From Klebsiella michiganensis (lineage in GTDB: Bacteria > Pseudomonadota > Gammaproteobacteria > Enterobacterales > Enterobacteriaceae): a stretch of DNA of 64,000 nt. Below the pieces are notes generated by a model. It saw nothing but the letters and a program-made list of their open reading frames with translations. It did not search any database and was not told where the DNA came from. The first letter of the stretch is position 1, and every line of letters begins with the position of its first letter. This document shows positions 44,484 to 53,567 of the stretch, one piece after another. A program made the position numbers and the translations under genes. Location: NCBI GenBank assembly GCA_000963575.1, contig CP011077.1:2914001-2978000 (forward strand). The letters run 5' to 3'.

Positions 44484-45171
44484 TACGCTGCCATGGAAAC
44501 GCTGGACGCCTGAAGACCTCGCCTTCCCTACGCCGGTTTTCGAAGAGATTGTGATGCCGGAAGCGGCAGCCGAGCAGGAAGAGCCGGAAAGCGAGCCGGA
44601 TCGCCAGCAGACGCTGGCGATGATGCAGGCTCAGGCCCGTGAGCAAGGCCACAGCGCGGGTTTTGCCGCCGGGCACGATCAGGGCGTGGAAGAAGGCCGT
44701 AAAGCGGGCTTCCAGCAGGGGCTTGAACAGGGCATCAATGAAGCCCGCCAGCAGCAAGCACCGGTTCACGCCCGGATGCAGCAATTGGTCAGCGAATTCC
44801 AGTACACGCTTGATGCGCTGGACAGCGTGATCGCTTCCCGCCTGATGCAAATGGCGCTGGAAGCCGCACGTCAGGTCATTGGCCAGACGCCAGCCGTGGA
44901 TAACAACGCGCTGATCAAACAGATTCAGGGGTTGCTCATGCAGGAACCACTGTTTAGCGGCAAACCGCAGCTGCGCGTCCACCCGGATGACCTACAGCGG
45001 GTAGAGGAGATGCTGGGCGCGACGCTGAGCCTGCACGGCTGGCGTTTGCGCGGTGACCCAAGTCTGCACCAGGGCGGCTGCAAAGTCTCCGCCGATGAAG
45101 GCGACCTTGATGCCAGCGTAGCCACCCGCTGGCAAGAGCTGTGCCGGCTGGCCGCCCCGGGAGTGCTCTGA
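44476..45171 (+). CDS. fliH: Flagellar export apparatus regulator FliH
   Basis: 231 residues. Typical features are an acidic, Glu/Gln-rich N-terminal third, a GxxxG-like repeat stretch (about 60-90, GHSAGFAAGHDQGVEEG) and a C-terminal domain that binds FliI. The N-terminal Trp residues that dock to FliN/FlhA are present (LPWKRWTP). The stop overlaps the fliI ATG. Confidence 0.95.
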   Translation: MSNTLPWKRWTPEDLAFPTPVFEEIVMPEAAAEQEEPESEPDRQQTLAMMQAQAREQGHSAGFAAGHDQGVEEGRKAGFQQGLEQGINEARQQQAPVHARMQQLVSEFQYTLDALDSVIASRLMQMALEAARQVIGQTPAVDNNALIKQIQGLLMQEPLFSGKPQLRVHPDDLQRVEEMLGATLSLHGWRLRGDPSLHQGGCKVSADEGDLDASVATRWQELCRLAAPGVL

Positions 45172-46529
45172 TGACCGCGCGCCTGACCCGCTGGCTGAAC
45201 ACGCTCGATAATTTTGAAGCGCGGATGGGCGAACTGCCGTCCGTTCGCCGCTATGGTCGCCTGACGCGTGCCACTGGCCTGGTTCTGGAAGCCACCGGCC
45301 TGCAGCTGGCGCTCGGCGCGACCTGCATCATTGAACAGCATGACCGGGAAGTTGAATGTGAAGTCGTGGGCTTCAACGGCCATAAACTGTTCCTGATGCC
45401 GCTGGAAGAAGTTGAAGGCATTCTGCCCGGGGCCCGGGTTTATGCCCGCTCCGCAACATCAGAAGGCCTGCACAGCGGTAAAAAGTTGCCGCTTGGCCCG
45501 GCCCTGCTGGGCCGCGTGCTTGACGGCAGTGGACGCCCGCTTGATGGCCTGCCTTCGCCGGACACCGGCCTGACGGGTGCACTGGGCGCGGCACCGTTTA
45601 ACCCGCTTCAGCGCACGCCAATTGAGCATGTCCTCGATGTGGGTGTACGCCCGATTAACGCCCTGCTTACCGTGGGCCGCGGCCAGCGTATGGGCCTGTT
45701 TGCCGGGTCAGGCGTAGGTAAAAGCGTCCTGCTTGGCATGATGGCGCGTTACACCCAGGCCGATGTGATTGTCGTGGGCCTGATAGGCGAGCGTGGTCGG
45801 GAAGTAAAAGACTTTATCGAGAACATTCTCGGTGCCGAAGGCCGGGCACGTTCGGTAGTAATTGCCGCCCCGGCGGACGTTTCGCCGCTGCTGCGTATGC
45901 AGGGTGCCGCCTACGCAACAAGAATTGCCGAGGACTTCCGCGATCGCGGCCAGCACGTCCTGCTGATTATGGATTCACTCACGCGTTACGCGATGGCCCA
46001 GCGTGAAATCGCCCTCGCCATCGGCGAACCGCCGGCCACCAAAGGCTATCCGCCTTCGGTGTTTGCCAAGCTCCCGGCGCTGGTCGAGCGCGCGGGGAAC
46101 GGCATTCACGGCGGGGGCTCAATTACCGCGTTTTATACCGTACTCACCGAAGGCGACGATCAGCAAGACCCGATTGCCGACTCCGCGCGAGCCATTCTTG
46201 ACGGCCACATTGTGCTGTCGCGCCGCCTGGCAGAAGCGGGCCACTACCCGGCCATCGACATCGAAGCTTCTATCAGCCGGGCCATGACATCGTTGATTAC
46301 CGAGCAGCATTACGCCCGGGTACGTCGTTTTAAACAGTTGTTATCCAGCTTCCAGCGCAACCGTGATTTGGTGAGCGTGGGGGCTTACGCCAAAGGCAGC
46401 GATCCGATGCTCGATAAGGCCATTGAACTGTGGCCGCATCTTGAAGCCTTCCTGCAACAAGGCATTTTTGAACGCGCAAACTGGGAAGAAGCCAGCCTCG
46501 CACTGGAGACGCTTTTTCCCGCGGTTTGA
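45171..46529 (+). CDS. fliI: Flagellum-specific export ATPase FliI
   Basis: 452 residues from the ATG at 45171 (TGATG overlap with fliH); an upstream in-frame GTG lies inside fliH and is rejected. Walker A FAGSGVGKSVL and Walker B LLIMDSLTRYA are present, as is the F1-beta-like fold. It unloads chaperones and feeds substrates to the export gate. Confidence 0.97.
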   Translation: MTARLTRWLNTLDNFEARMGELPSVRRYGRLTRATGLVLEATGLQLALGATCIIEQHDREVECEVVGFNGHKLFLMPLEEVEGILPGARVYARSATSEGLHSGKKLPLGPALLGRVLDGSGRPLDGLPSPDTGLTGALGAAPFNPLQRTPIEHVLDVGVRPINALLTVGRGQRMGLFAGSGVGKSVLLGMMARYTQADVIVVGLIGERGREVKDFIENILGAEGRARSVVIAAPADVSPLLRMQGAAYATRIAEDFRDRGQHVLLIMDSLTRYAMAQREIALAIGEPPATKGYPPSVFAKLPALVERAGNGIHGGGSITAFYTVLTEGDDQQDPIADSARAILDGHIVLSRRLAEAGHYPAIDIEASISRAMTSLITEQHYARVRRFKQLLSSFQRNRDLVSVGAYAKGSDPMLDKAIELWPHLEAFLQQGIFERANWEEASLALETLFPAV

Positions 46530-46541
46530 TGAGAGGTGACC

Positions 46542-46985
46542 ATGAACCAAAACAGCGCACTGGATACTTTGCGTGAGCTCGCCGCCCAGGAAGTGGAAAA
46601 AGCGGCGATTCGTTTAGGGGAGATGCGCCGGGGTTGCCAGCAGGCTGAAGAGCAGCTCAACATGCTGATTAACTATCAGTTTGAGTACAGCAACAGCCTG
46701 AATGACAACATGAGCCAGGGGATTGCCAGTACGCGCTGGCAGAACTACCAGCAGTTTATACGCACGCTGGAAAAGGCTATCGAACAACACCGCCAGCAAC
46801 TGATGCAGTGGACCAATAAAGTTGACCAGGCATTGGGTGCGTGGCAGGAAAAACAAAAGCGCCTGCAGGCATGGCAAACCCTGCAGGACAGAAAGGCAGC
46901 GGAGCTGTTGCTGGCTCAGAACAAGCTCGATCAGAAACAGATGGATGAATACGCCCAGCGGGCCACTTTGAGGAAAGGCGAATGA
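46542..46985 (+). CDS. fliJ: Flagellar export chaperone FliJ
   Basis: 147 residues from the ATG at 46542 (GAGAGG just upstream; a GTG two codons earlier falls in that site). It is nearly all coiled coil, with RLGEMRRGCQQAEEQLNMLI near residue 27. It is the stalk-like partner of FliI that activates the FlhA gate. It overlaps fliK by 4 bases. Confidence 0.95.
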   Translation: MNQNSALDTLRELAAQEVEKAAIRLGEMRRGCQQAEEQLNMLINYQFEYSNSLNDNMSQGIASTRWQNYQQFIRTLEKAIEQHRQQLMQWTNKVDQALGAWQEKQKRLQAWQTLQDRKAAELLLAQNKLDQKQMDEYAQRATLRKGE

Positions 46986-48223
46986 TCACATTGCCAAAAA
47001 TTCTGTTAAACAACGGGGCCGACACCGCTGCAGCCGGGGATGCAAAAGGCGCGGACGGGAAAGGCTTCGGGGAAGACTTCCTGGCGCTGCTTGGTAAAGC
47101 CCTGCCGGGTAACGTCGCCCTGGACGACGGTAAATCACTGCCTTTAGGTGCGGCATTAAGTAAAGTTGCCGCGGCCAATGCGGCAAAAGGGGATGCCAAA
47201 GACGGCCAGGCAGCCCTGACTGAACTGCTGAACTCGCCGGAGCAGCCGGAAGCGCTTTCTGCCCTGCTCACCTCCCTCGGCAAAATCGACGCCGGTGACA
47301 AGCCCGATGTGGCGCAGAAAGACGCCAAAACCGACAAACCGCTGAGCGACGCCGAACTGCAGACGCTAAGCGCACTGTTTGCCATGCTGCCGCAGCCTGT
47401 CACCGCCACACAGCCCGTGACGCTGCCTAAAACCGCTACCGATCCGGCATCGCTGTCTGCCCTCACCTCTGCGGCCGGCAATACCACAGGTAAAAATACT
47501 GCGGACAGCCTGCTGCCTGCTGACGGCAGCGCGAAGAAAGCGGCCCCGTTGGGCGCAACGCTCGCAGACAATAAATCTGCAGCAGCCAGCGCCACGGCAG
47601 CGGCCCAGCCGCATGGGGATGACAAAGCTCAGCTGGTAGCCAACAACAATCCTGACGCGCGTGACAACGCAACTCCGCAGGCAAATAACACCACCCCTGT
47701 CACGGCGCAGGTCACCCCAGCCATCAGCAGCGCAACTATCGCCACTCCAACCACGACGCACATCGCCACCCCAACGGCGCCGATGATCAGCGCTCAATTG
47801 GGCAGCCATGAATGGCAACAGCAGATTTCTCAGCACGTTACGCTGTTTACCCGTCAGGGCCAGCACAGCGCCGAGCTGAGATTGCATCCGGAAGATCTCG
47901 GACAGGTGCAAATTAGTCTAAAACTAGAAGATAACCAGGCACAGTTGCAAATGATGTCGCCGCACAGTCACGTGCGTGCTGCGCTTGAAGCGGCGCTGCC
48001 TTCACTACGTACTGCCCTGGCTGAAAGCGGTATCCAGCTTGGCCAGAGCAATATCAGCAGCGAAAGCTTCGCCCAGCAGCAGTCCGGCCAGCAACAACAG
48101 CAGCAAAGCGCCCGCGGCGGAGAGCGTTTCTCCCTAAGCGGTAACGACGCGGAACCGCTGCCGGTGGCCGAGAGCCTCCAGCGCCTGGCAAGCAGCAACG
48201 GCGCGGTGGATATCTTCGCCTGA
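46982..48223 (+). CDS. fliK: Flagellar hook-length control protein FliK
   Basis: 413 residues, somewhat longer than E. coli FliK. A long Ala/Thr/Pro-rich middle (about 120-275) acts as the ruler. The C-terminal switching domain carries SAELRLHPEDLGQVQISLKL (about 297-316), then a Gln-rich linker. It measures the hook and switches FlhB specificity. Last gene of the fliF operon. Confidence 0.94.
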   Translation: MITLPKILLNNGADTAAAGDAKGADGKGFGEDFLALLGKALPGNVALDDGKSLPLGAALSKVAAANAAKGDAKDGQAALTELLNSPEQPEALSALLTSLGKIDAGDKPDVAQKDAKTDKPLSDAELQTLSALFAMLPQPVTATQPVTLPKTATDPASLSALTSAAGNTTGKNTADSLLPADGSAKKAAPLGATLADNKSAAASATAAAQPHGDDKAQLVANNNPDARDNATPQANNTTPVTAQVTPAISSATIATPTTTHIATPTAPMISAQLGSHEWQQQISQHVTLFTRQGQHSAELRLHPEDLGQVQISLKLEDNQAQLQMMSPHSHVRAALEAALPSLRTALAESGIQLGQSNISSESFAQQQSGQQQQQQSARGGERFSLSGNDAEPLPVAESLQRLASSNGAVDIFA

Positions 48224-48344
48224 GCCCCATGAAGGGGTAAACGCCAGAGCTAGCGACAATAAACGTGTGTTTTCCGGGCTTTGACCGCCCGGAGACACGG
48301 GATAATTGCTATTCAGCAGTACCGATACAGGAATAAAGCGTTCA

Positions 48345-48812
48345 ATGACTGATACCGCTATCACGAAAGGCCGTAAGCGCGCCATCTGGGTGCCGATACT
48401 GGTTCTTATCACACTCGCCGCGTGCGCGACCGCAGGCTACAGCTACTGGCGCATGCAGCAAACGCCAGCCACAGCCCAGGCAAAAGCGCCTGAGCCACCG
48501 CCTGCACCAGTGTTCTTCGCTCTGGATACGTTTACCGTGAACCTGGGTGATGCGGATCGCGTGCTGTACATCGGCGTCACGCTGCGTTTAAAAGATGAAG
48601 CGACCCGTCAGCGTCTGAGCGAATTCCTGCCGGAAGTCCGCAGCCGTCTGTTGCTGCTGTTCTCTCGCCAGGACGCCAACCAACTTGCCACTGATGCCGG
48701 CAAGCAGAAGCTGGTGGAAGCGATTAAAACTACTCTGGCGCCGCCTCTGGTCGCCGGGCAACCTCAACAGGTAGTCAGCGACGTGCTGTATACCGCCTTT
48801 ATTTTGCGGTAA
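48345..48812 (+). CDS. fliL: Flagellar basal body-associated protein FliL
   Basis: 155 residues from the ATG at 48345, aligned with E. coli FliL; an earlier in-frame start is rejected. One membrane helix (about 15-35), a Pro-rich linker and a conserved periplasmic domain (LDTFTVNLGDADRVLYIG). It surrounds and supports stators. It is 121 bases after fliK, and the gap contains a CCGGGC/GCCCGG hairpin. First gene of fliLMNOPQR. Confidence 0.96.
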   Translation: MTDTAITKGRKRAIWVPILVLITLAACATAGYSYWRMQQTPATAQAKAPEPPPAPVFFALDTFTVNLGDADRVLYIGVTLRLKDEATRQRLSEFLPEVRSRLLLLFSRQDANQLATDAGKQKLVEAIKTTLAPPLVAGQPQQVVSDVLYTAFILR

Positions 48813-48816
48813 GTCC

Positions 48817-49821
48817 ATGGGCGACAGTATTCTTTCTCAGGCCGAAATCGATGCGCTGTTAAACGGCGACAGTGAGAATAACGACGAGCCAAAGGCCAGG
48901 GCGCCGGGCGAATCCGATATTCGTCCCTATGACCCTAATACCCAGCGTCGCGTAGTGCGCGAGCGCCTGCAGGCGCTGGAAATTATTAACGAGCGTTTTT
49001 CTCGTCAGTTCCGTATGGGGCTGTTTAACCTGCTGCGTCGTAGCCCGGACATCACCGTCGGGGCTATCCGTATCCAGCCGTACCATGAGTTTGCCCGCAA
49101 CCTGCCGGTGCCGACTAACCTGAACCTGATTCATCTGAAACCGCTCCGCGGCACCGGGCTGTTTGTCTTTTCACCAAGCCTTGTGTTTATTGCGGTAGAC
49201 AACCTGTTTGGTGGGGATGGCCGCTTCCCGACAAAAGTGGAAGGCCGGGAGTTTACCCATACCGAGCAGCGCGTGATCAACCGCATGCTGAAACTGGCGC
49301 TGGAGTCCTATAGCGACGCGTGGAAAGCGATTTATCCGCTGGACGTGGAATACGTTCGTTCGGAAATGCAGGTCAAATTTACCAATATCACCACGTCGCC
49401 TAACGACATCGTGGTTAACACCCCGTTCCACGTCGAAATTGGCAACCTGACCGGTGAGTTCAACATCTGTCTGCCGTTCAGCATGATTGAGCCGCTGCGC
49501 GAGCTGCTGGTGAACCCTCCGCTGGAGAACTCCCGTCAGGAAGATCAAAGCTGGCGCGACACCCTGGTGCGCCAGGTGCAGCATTCCGAGCTGGAATTAG
49601 TGGCTAACTTCGCCGATATTCCGCTGCGGTTGTCCCAAATCCTAAAACTGAAACCTGGCGATGTGCTGCCCATCGAAAAGCCAGATCGCATTATCGCGCA
49701 CGTGGATGGCGTACCGGTTCTGACCAGTCAGTACGGTACGATCAACGGCCAGTATGCCCTGCGCGTAGAACATTTGATCAACCCGATATTGAATTCGCTG
49801 AATGAGGAACAGCCCAAATGA
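48817..49821 (+). CDS. fliM: Flagellar motor switch protein FliM
   Basis: 334 residues. The N-terminal CheY-P binding peptide (ILSQAEIDALL, residues 5-15) is intact, followed by the CheC-like domain and a C-terminal SpoA domain. It transmits the chemotaxis signal to FliG. It overlaps fliN by 4 bases. Confidence 0.97.
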   Translation: MGDSILSQAEIDALLNGDSENNDEPKARAPGESDIRPYDPNTQRRVVRERLQALEIINERFSRQFRMGLFNLLRRSPDITVGAIRIQPYHEFARNLPVPTNLNLIHLKPLRGTGLFVFSPSLVFIAVDNLFGGDGRFPTKVEGREFTHTEQRVINRMLKLALESYSDAWKAIYPLDVEYVRSEMQVKFTNITTSPNDIVVNTPFHVEIGNLTGEFNICLPFSMIEPLRELLVNPPLENSRQEDQSWRDTLVRQVQHSELELVANFADIPLRLSQILKLKPGDVLPIEKPDRIIAHVDGVPVLTSQYGTINGQYALRVEHLINPILNSLNEEQPK

Positions 49822-50228
49822 GTGATATTAATCAACCGTCCGATGACAATGCAGGCTCAGTGGACGATCTGTGGGCTGATGCGTTAAACGAGCAGAAAAG
49901 TTCCGGGAAAAGTACTGCGGATAACGTATTCCGCGCGCTGGAAGGCAACGATATTGCCGGCAACGTGCAGGATATCGACCTTATCATGGATATTCCGGTC
50001 AAGCTGACCGTCGAGCTGGGCCGTACCCGCATGACCATCAAAGAACTGCTGCGCCTGACGCAGGGTTCCGTGGTAGCACTTGACGGGCTGGCCGGTGAAC
50101 CGCTCGATATTCTGATCAACGGTTACCTGATTGCCCAGGGTGAAGTGGTTGTCGTCGCCGACAAATACGGCGTGCGTATTACCGACATCATCACCCCATC
50201 AGAACGTATGCGTCGCCTGAGCCGCTAA
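49818..50228 (+). CDS. fliN: Flagellar motor switch protein FliN
   Basis: 136 residues. Acidic, variable N-terminus and a C-terminal SpoA domain (VKLTVELGRTRMTIKELLRL). It forms the lower C-ring and docks FliH. It abuts fliO with no gap. Confidence 0.97.
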   Translation: MSDINQPSDDNAGSVDDLWADALNEQKSSGKSTADNVFRALEGNDIAGNVQDIDLIMDIPVKLTVELGRTRMTIKELLRLTQGSVVALDGLAGEPLDILINGYLIAQGEVVVVADKYGVRITDIITPSERMRRLSR

Positions 50229-50609
50229 ATGACAACCCAGGCCACCGTCACTCAGCCCAGCGTCAATGCCAGCTCACCGTTAGTTCAGGTGAGCGGAGCA
50301 TTGGCCGGCATTGTTATTTTTATTCTGGTGGCCGCGTGGCTGGCCAAGCGTTTTGGATTTCACGGCGCGGGCGTCGGCGCAAAAAAGTCGCTGAACATTA
50401 GCGCCAGCGTGAGCGTAGGCCCGCGAGAGCGCGTCGTGGTGGTTGACGTCGAGGATGCTCGCCTGGTCCTCGGCGTCACCGCCAGCCAAATCACGCATCT
50501 GCACACGCTGCCCCCTGCACCGGTCACGGACATTGTGGAAAAAGCTCCCGCCCCTGCCGATTTCCAGAAACTGATGAAGAACCTGCTTAAACGTAACGGG
50601 AAAGATTGA
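50229..50609 (+). CDS. fliO: Flagellar biosynthesis protein FliO
   Basis: 126 residues. One membrane helix (about 21-43) and a cytoplasmic domain with VGPRERVVVVDVEDARLVLG, the FliO signature. It helps FliP pentamer/hexamer assembly in the export gate. The stop overlaps the fliP start. Confidence 0.94.
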   Translation: MTTQATVTQPSVNASSPLVQVSGALAGIVIFILVAAWLAKRFGFHGAGVGAKKSLNISASVSVGPRERVVVVDVEDARLVLGVTASQITHLHTLPPAPVTDIVEKAPAPADFQKLMKNLLKRNGKD

Positions 50610-51349
50610 TGAAACGTTTGCTCGCGCTCTCGTTACCGGGCCTATTTTTGCTCATCCCTGGGGCCGCCTTTGCGCAATTACCCGGCCTGATAAGCCAGCC
50701 CCTCGCCAACGGCGGTCAGAGCTGGTCTTTACCGGTGCAGACGCTGGTCTTTATTACTTCCCTGACCTTCCTGCCGGCTATTTTGCTGATGATGACCAGC
50801 TTCACGCGCATCATTATCGTTTTTGGTCTGCTGCGTAATGCCCTCGGCACGCCCTCCGCGCCGCCTAACCAGGTGCTGGTCGGCCTGGCGTTGTTCTTGA
50901 CCTTTTTTATTATGTCGCCGGTGTTCGATAAGATTTATACCGACGCCTATCAGCCCTTCAGCGAAGACAAAATATCGATGGAAGTGGCAATGGATAAAGG
51001 CGCTCAGCCGCTGCGCGAGTTTATGCTGCGCCAGACCCGTGAAGCCGATTTGGCGCTGTTTGCCCGCCTCGCGAATACTCAGCCGCTGCAGGGGCCGGAA
51101 GCCGTGCCGATGCGTATTCTGCTACCCGCTTATGTCACCAGCGAGCTAAAAACTGCATTCCAGATTGGCTTTACCGTGTTTATCCCGTTCCTGATAATCG
51201 ACCTCGTGATCGCCAGCGTCCTGATGGCGCTCGGGATGATGATGGTTCCTCCCGCGACAATTGCCCTGCCCTTTAAGCTGATGCTTTTTGTGTTGGTCGA
51301 CGGCTGGCAGCTGTTGGTGGGTTCATTGGCGCAAAGTTTTTACAGCTAG
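50609..51349 (+). CDS. fliP: Flagellar export gate protein FliP
   Basis: 246 residues from the ATG at 50609. A cleavable signal peptide (LLALSLPGLFLLIPGAAFA) is followed by four membrane helices and the FliP signatures MTSFTRIIIVFGLLRNALGT and the C-terminal MALGMMMVPPATIALPFKL. It is the core of the export channel. Confidence 0.96.
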   Translation: MKRLLALSLPGLFLLIPGAAFAQLPGLISQPLANGGQSWSLPVQTLVFITSLTFLPAILLMMTSFTRIIIVFGLLRNALGTPSAPPNQVLVGLALFLTFFIMSPVFDKIYTDAYQPFSEDKISMEVAMDKGAQPLREFMLRQTREADLALFARLANTQPLQGPEAVPMRILLPAYVTSELKTAFQIGFTVFIPFLIIDLVIASVLMALGMMMVPPATIALPFKLMLFVLVDGWQLLVGSLAQSFYS

Positions 51350-51361
51350 CGGAGGAAGAAA

Positions 51362-51631
51362 ATGACGCCAGAATCGGTCATGATGATGGGCACCGAAGCG
51401 ATGAAGGTAGCCCTTGCCCTTGCGGCCCCGCTGCTTTTGGTTGCGCTGATAAGCGGCCTGGTCATTAGCCTGCTGCAGGCGGCAACGCAGATAAACGAAA
51501 TGACGCTGTCGTTTATTCCAAAAATTCTGGCCGTGTTCGTGACTATCGTCATCGCCGGGCCGTGGATGCTTAACCTGCTGCTGGACTACATGCGTACCCT
51601 GCTGACCAATCTGCCGAACACCATTGGATGA
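51362..51631 (+). CDS. fliQ: Flagellar export gate protein FliQ
   Basis: 89 residues with two membrane helices. The conserved middle is LVISLLQAATQINEMTLSFI. It wraps around FliP/FliR. GGAGGAAG lies just upstream. It overlaps fliR by 4 bases. Confidence 0.96.
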   Translation: MTPESVMMMGTEAMKVALALAAPLLLVALISGLVISLLQAATQINEMTLSFIPKILAVFVTIVIAGPWMLNLLLDYMRTLLTNLPNTIG

Positions 51632-52413
51632 TCCACGTTGACAGCACCCAGTGGCTTCACTGGCTAAGCCTTTATTTTTGGCCGCTACTGCGCGTGCTGG
51701 CGCTGATCATGACGGCCCCTATTCTGAGCGAGCGCTCGATTCCCAAGCGAGTTAAGCTTGGTCTCGGGCTGATGATCACCTTTATCATCGCGCCCTCTTT
51801 ACCCGCAACCGGGGTAACGATTTTTTCTGCCGCCGGTTTTTGGCTGGCAATACAACAAATTCTTATCGGTGTGGCCCTGGGTTTCACGATGCAATTTGCT
51901 TTTGCCGCCGTGCGCACCGCCGGAGAAATTGTCGGCCTGCAAATGGGACTCTCGTTTGCGACCTTCTTCGACCCCGGTAGCCGCCTCAATATGCCGGTGC
52001 TGGCGCGCTTCCTTGATATTCTGGCCATGCTGCTGTTTCTCACCTTTAACGGCCATTTATGGCTGATTTCGATGCTGGTTGATACTTTTCATACTTTGCC
52101 CATCGGGGGCGACCCGATCAACAGCAACGCCTTTATGGCTCTGACCCGAGCGGGTGGACTGATCTTTCTTAATGGCCTGATGCTGGCGCTGCCGTTAATC
52201 ACTTTGTTACTGACGCTTAACATCGCGCTGGGTCTGTTAAACCGCATGGCTCCGCAGCTATCAGTATTTGTTATCGGTTTCCCGGTCACCCTGTCTATCG
52301 GCATGCTCATTTTTATGGTGATGATGCCGCTTATCGCCCCTTTTACCGAGCATTTATTCGGCGAGATTTTTGATCTCCTCGCGGATATAGTCAGCGAAAT
52401 CCCGGCAAATTAA
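51628..52413 (+). CDS. fliR: Flagellar export gate protein FliR
   Basis: 261 residues with about six membrane helices and the FliR region QMGLSFATFFDPGSRLNMPV. It completes the FliPQR channel that docks FlhB. It is the last gene of the operon; the E. coli order with rcsA next is kept. Confidence 0.96.
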   Translation: MIHVDSTQWLHWLSLYFWPLLRVLALIMTAPILSERSIPKRVKLGLGLMITFIIAPSLPATGVTIFSAAGFWLAIQQILIGVALGFTMQFAFAAVRTAGEIVGLQMGLSFATFFDPGSRLNMPVLARFLDILAMLLFLTFNGHLWLISMLVDTFHTLPIGGDPINSNAFMALTRAGGLIFLNGLMLALPLITLLLTLNIALGLLNRMAPQLSVFVIGFPVTLSIGMLIFMVMMPLIAPFTEHLFGEIFDLLADIVSEIPAN

Positions 52414-52761
52414 TATCCATATTTTTTATGCTGTCTCTCTGAGGATATTCCTAAAAAAAAATGTTAATAACATCCGCCACGATATATCTGGCGCGGAATA
52501 TAAGTTTTTACCTTGCTCACAATACGCAACATTCACTTTACTTTAAGAACATTCCTGGCAAATTATAGGCAACTTTCCGGGATAGTGATTTCGCCTTTTA
52601 AATTATTAATAATGGTTACCCATAAATAATTAGAACTGCGGAAAATGCGGCGGACTGGCTTTGCCCCTGGGACTGACATTGTCACTCACGGCCATACCAG
52701 TACAGCTTTCAATCTGCGCTCCTGATTATTACGGGTATAACGCGCTTAGTGAGGGTTTGCT
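52414..52761. other. Intergenic region, fliR / rcsA
   Basis: 348 AT-rich bases. It holds the RcsAB box at 52440-52453 and the rcsA promoter region. There is no clear fliR terminator and no gene. Confidence 0.55.
52440..52453 (+). promoter_or_regulatory. RcsAB box upstream of rcsA
   Basis: TGAGGATATTCCTA matches the RcsAB consensus TAAGAATATTCCTA in 12 of 14 bases. It lies about 310 bases upstream of rcsA, fitting the known autoactivation of rcsA by RcsA-RcsB. Confidence 0.75.
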
Positions 52762-53385
52762 ATGTCAACGATTATTATGGACTTATGCAGCTATACCCGG
52801 CTGGGGCTTGTCGGCTACTTAGCCAGCCGCGGGGTTAGAAAACGGCATATTACAGATGTAGAAACGGTAGAACAGCTGGCACAGGCATGCCAGTCGCAGA
52901 CGCCCAGCGTGGTGTTTATAAATGAAGACTGTTTTATTCACGATCCGGACAGTAGCCAACGAATTAAGCAGATCATTAATCAACATCCAGGGACGCTATT
53001 TTTAGTCTTTATGGCGATTGCTAATATTCACTTTGATGAATATCTTCTGGTCAGGGAAAACTTGCTGATCAGTTCGAAATCCATCAAACCAGAATCGTTA
53101 GACGATATTTTAGCGGAATACTTAGCAAAAAATGCACAATGTATTGGACATATTAATTTGCCGACACTTTCTCTTAGTCGCACAGAGTCCAGCATGCTAA
53201 AAATGTGGATGTCAGGACAGGGAACGATTCAAATTTCCGATCAAATGAACATCAAGGCAAAAACCGTTTCGTCGCATAAAGGGAATATTAAACGCAAAAT
53301 CAAGACCCACAACAAGCAGGTGATATATCATGTAGTCCGCCTCACCGACAACGTCACCAACGGTATTTTTGTTAACCTCCGGTAG
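52762..53385 (+). CDS. rcsA: Capsule synthesis regulator RcsA
   Basis: 207 residues, matching enterobacterial RcsA. The C-terminal LuxR helix-turn-helix (SRTESSMLKMWMSGQGTIQI, then MNIKAKTVSSHKGN) is intact. It partners RcsB to activate colanic-acid type capsule genes and to repress flhDC, so it opposes the flagellar genes beside it. It is degraded by Lon, and in E. coli its hns-dependent silencing is relieved by DsrA, also encoded nearby. Confidence 0.95.
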   Translation: MSTIIMDLCSYTRLGLVGYLASRGVRKRHITDVETVEQLAQACQSQTPSVVFINEDCFIHDPDSSQRIKQIINQHPGTLFLVFMAIANIHFDEYLLVRENLLISSKSIKPESLDDILAEYLAKNAQCIGHINLPTLSLSRTESSMLKMWMSGQGTIQISDQMNIKAKTVSSHKGNIKRKIKTHNKQVIYHVVRLTDNVTNGIFVNLR

Positions 53386-53422
53386 CTTACTTACGCTGCA
53401 TCCCTACGCCGCTATGGCCGCA

Positions 53423-53458
53423 GTATTTAATCTCTGACGCCCGTCAGAGATTAAATAC
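53423..53458. repeat. Perfect 17-bp palindrome between rcsA and lpxO
   Basis: The arm GTATTTAATCTCTGACG (53423-53439) and its exact complement (53442-53458) are separated by two bases. No T-run follows, so a simple terminator is unlikely. It lies 38 bases after the rcsA stop and about 110 bases before lpxO. Confidence 0.85.
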
Positions 53459-53567
53459 AAGTTAAACGACATACTCTTCGGTAACAAAACAGCAACACTT
53501 GCCAAAAAAAACAGAAAAATCTCTCTAGACTTACGCCCTACCAGTATACATGGAGAGATTTGTCGCT

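Noticed and set aside
46777..47625. A 282-codon open frame antisense to fliJ-fliK
   Set aside because: It is an Ala/Ser-rich translation of the complement of the Ala/Thr-rich FliK middle, a composition artefact.
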